DNA of 7,172 nt from Palsa-872 sp036844615. Its GTDB lineage: Bacteria; Chloroflexota; Dormibacteria; Dormibacterales; Dormibacteraceae. The stretch lies in contig DAIUFK010000090.1 in NCBI GenBank assembly GCA_036844615.1, forward strand, positions 1-7,172, written 5' to 3'. The notes under the pieces were generated by a model. It worked only from the letters and a program-made list of their open reading frames with translations. It made no database searches and was not told the DNA's origin. A program made the translations under genes and the position numbers. Positions 5,987 through 7,172 of the stretch are shown one piece after another. Within the stretch, counting starts at the first letter, position 1, and each line of letters opens with the position of its first letter.

Positions 5987-6397
5987 ATGAGGCAGGCGCA
6001 ACCGCCCCGGAATGTCAATCCCGAGGCGCTGGGCCCCGCGCGGGGGTTCTCACACGCGACGGTTGCCGGCGGTCTCGTGTGGCTCGGCGGCCAGATTGGA
6101 TCGGACGAGACAGGCAAAGTCTTGGAGCCGGGCGACATCGTCGCCCAGTACGCGCGCGCTGTCCGCAATGTCGCGACTGCGCTGCGGGCGGCAGGCTCCG
6201 CGCCCGAGGACACGGTCAAGCTGACCTATTACGTGACAGATTTGAAGGCCTACAAGGCCAACCTGCCGGCCATCGGCTCGGCCTACCGAGATGTGTTCGG
6301 ACGGCATTACCCGGCAACCACGCTGGTGGAGGTGCGCTCGCTGTTCGACCCCGACGCGCTCGTCGAGATCGAGGCAGTCGCCGTGTGTCCGGCGTGA
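5987..6397 (+). CDS. Rid family protein (YjgF/YER057c/UK114), atypical, without the RidA arginine
   Basis: A 136-residue protein with the Rid fold signature: GGLVWLGGQIG at 28-38, a helix AQYARAVRNVATALRAAG at 53-70, the TVKLTYYVTDL strand at 76-86, and LVEIEAVAV near the C-terminus. RidA itself is a trimeric cytoplasmic deaminase that hydrolyses reactive enamines and imines. Its key arginine lies in a PAR(S/T) motif. Here the motif is PATT (109-112), so this is one of the Rid subgroups lacking that residue, and RidA-type activity cannot be assumed. The frame is open upstream to a TTG or GTG, but ATG 5987 matches the family N-terminus; the longer version would run over the ligase start. No ribosome-binding site precedes it. 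It begins the rightward unit and overlaps the next gene. In this cluster a role in releasing ammonia from an amino intermediate is attractive but unproven. Confidence 0.9.
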   Translation: MRQAQPPRNVNPEALGPARGFSHATVAGGLVWLGGQIGSDETGKVLEPGDIVAQYARAVRNVATALRAAGSAPEDTVKLTYYVTDLKAYKANLPAIGSAYRDVFGRHYPATTLVEVRSLFDPDALVEIEAVAVCPA

Positions 6398-7172
6398 ACG
6401 TGAAGAGGTGGGAGCATTTTGACTACGAGGAGAGCGATGGCGTCGCGACCCTCACCTTCTCGAGGCCCGAACGTCTCAACGCGCTGACCTTCGAGGTCTA
6501 TGCGGGCGTGCGCGACCTCACCGAGTCATTGCGCTCGCGCGGCGACGAGGTCCGCGTGCTCGTCATTCGTGGGAAGGGCAAAGGCTTCTGCTCGGGTGGT
6601 GACGTCGACGAAATCATCGCCAGGCTGCTCGAGATGGACACGCGCGGGGTGTATGAGTTCGCGCGGATGACAGGCGCTTGCGTGCGAAACCTTCGCGAGA
6701 TCCCCCAGCCTGTGATCGCGGCGGTCAATGGAATCGCGGCCGGAGCCGGCGCGGTCCTGGCGGCGGCGGCCGACATCCGCGTGCTTGCCGAGTCGGCCAG
6801 CTTTCGCTATCTCTTCACAAGCGTTGGGATCTCCGGCGGGGACATGGGCGCCTGCTGGTTGCTGCCCCGCATCGTCGGTCTTGGCAGGGCAACCGAGATC
6901 CTGATGCTCGGCGGGAAGATCACGAGTCGCGAGGCGGAGGCCTGGGGCCTCGCGACCAGGGTGGTGCCTGACGCGGAGCTGGACGCGGCGGTGGCCGGCT
7001 ACGCCGCCAGGCTCAAGGAGCTTGCGCCCTGGGGTCTTGCGATGACCAAGGAGATGCTCAACCGCGCCGCCTCCACGGACTACTCCAGCGCCATCGAGAT
7101 GGAGGCGTGGACGCAGACGCTGCTCATGAGAGCGGAGGACTTCCGCGAGTTCCACGCCGGCTTCATCGGCAA
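6394..7172 (+). CDS. Enoyl-CoA hydratase/isomerase-family (crotonase-fold) protein, 3' end outside the window
   Basis: The frame is open from GTG 6394 to the window edge (259 residues, probably 10-20 short of complete). Crotonase marks are SRPERLNAL (23-31), the two oxyanion-hole segments CSGGD (66-70) and GIAAGAG (113-119), ADIRVLAESASF (126-137), and LLPRIVGLGRATE (156-168). GTG 6394 is chosen because it overlaps the rid stop as GTGA, implying coupled translation; in-frame GTGs at 6385 and 6400 are alternatives. Aligned by eye with rat enoyl-CoA hydratase, the two catalytic glutamates (144 and 164 there) correspond to Val121 and Phe141 here. It therefore may not be a simple hydratase. An acidic residue, Asp150, sits in the following loop. 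A CoA-thioester ring hydrolase, isomerase or similar step in aromatic degradation fits the neighbours. Confidence 0.88.
   Translation, partial: MNVKRWEHFDYEESDGVATLTFSRPERLNALTFEVYAGVRDLTESLRSRGDEVRVLVIRGKGKGFCSGGDVDEIIARLLEMDTRGVYEFARMTGACVRNLREIPQPVIAAVNGIAAGAGAVLAAAADIRVLAESASFRYLFTSVGISGGDMGACWLLPRIVGLGRATEILMLGGKITSREAEAWGLATRVVPDAELDAAVAGYAARLKELAPWGLAMTKEMLNRAASTDYSSAIEMEAWTQTLLMRAEDFREFHAGFIG

Noticed and set aside
1..7172. CRISPR array, insertion sequence, toxin-antitoxin or phage-defence genes
   Set aside because: No regularly spaced repeats, transposase-like frames or such small gene pairs were found. All long frames are accounted for by tRNA and metabolic genes.

Overview
This is a GC-rich window of tightly packed bacterial DNA. 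It resembles a soil bacterium with high GC content, such as an actinobacterium, chloroflexotan or dormibacterotan, but nothing in it fixes the phylum. The hints are G/C-ending codons throughout, GTG and probably CTG start codons, and a TrpB2-type tryptophan synthase beta chain.

Left end (1-337): three tRNA genes. They are tRNA-Val(GAC) on +, cut by the window edge; tRNA-Glu(UUC) on -; and tRNA-Gly(UCC) on +. A long imperfect stem-loop sits between the convergent Val and Glu genes. A structured, apparently non-coding stretch of about 200 bases follows tRNA-Gly.

Middle (534-5939, all on the - strand, read right to left): an ATP-dependent aromatic acid-CoA ligase best matching 2-aminobenzoate-CoA ligase; a two-domain flavoprotein with an FAD aromatic hydroxylase fused to an Old Yellow Enzyme-like reductase, as in 2-aminobenzoyl-CoA monooxygenase/reductase (also annotated 'bifunctional salicylyl-CoA 5-hydroxylase/oxidoreductase'); and a TrpB2-type PLP enzyme. 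The flavoprotein has no ATG, GTG or TTG upstream of its FAD-binding motif. It most likely starts at a CTG that overlaps the ligase stop codon.

Right end (5987-7172, + strand): a Rid (YjgF/YER057c/UK114) family protein and an enoyl-CoA hydratase/isomerase-family protein cut by the window edge. The two overlap by GTGA. They diverge from the ligase across only 47 bases, so the two transcription units probably share one control region.

Together the genes look like part of the aerobic CoA-dependent route for anthranilate (2-aminobenzoate). The acid is activated to its CoA thioester, and the ring is hydroxylated and reduced by one flavoenzyme. The alicyclic product would then pass to beta-oxidation-like enzymes, with ammonia released on the way. 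The crotonase-fold protein lacks both standard hydratase glutamates, and the Rid protein lacks the family's imine-deaminase arginine. Both may therefore have specialised or unusual chemistry. A TrpB2 gene next to anthranilate catabolism is a further point of interest. Function calls rest on motif recognition by eye; no database search was possible.
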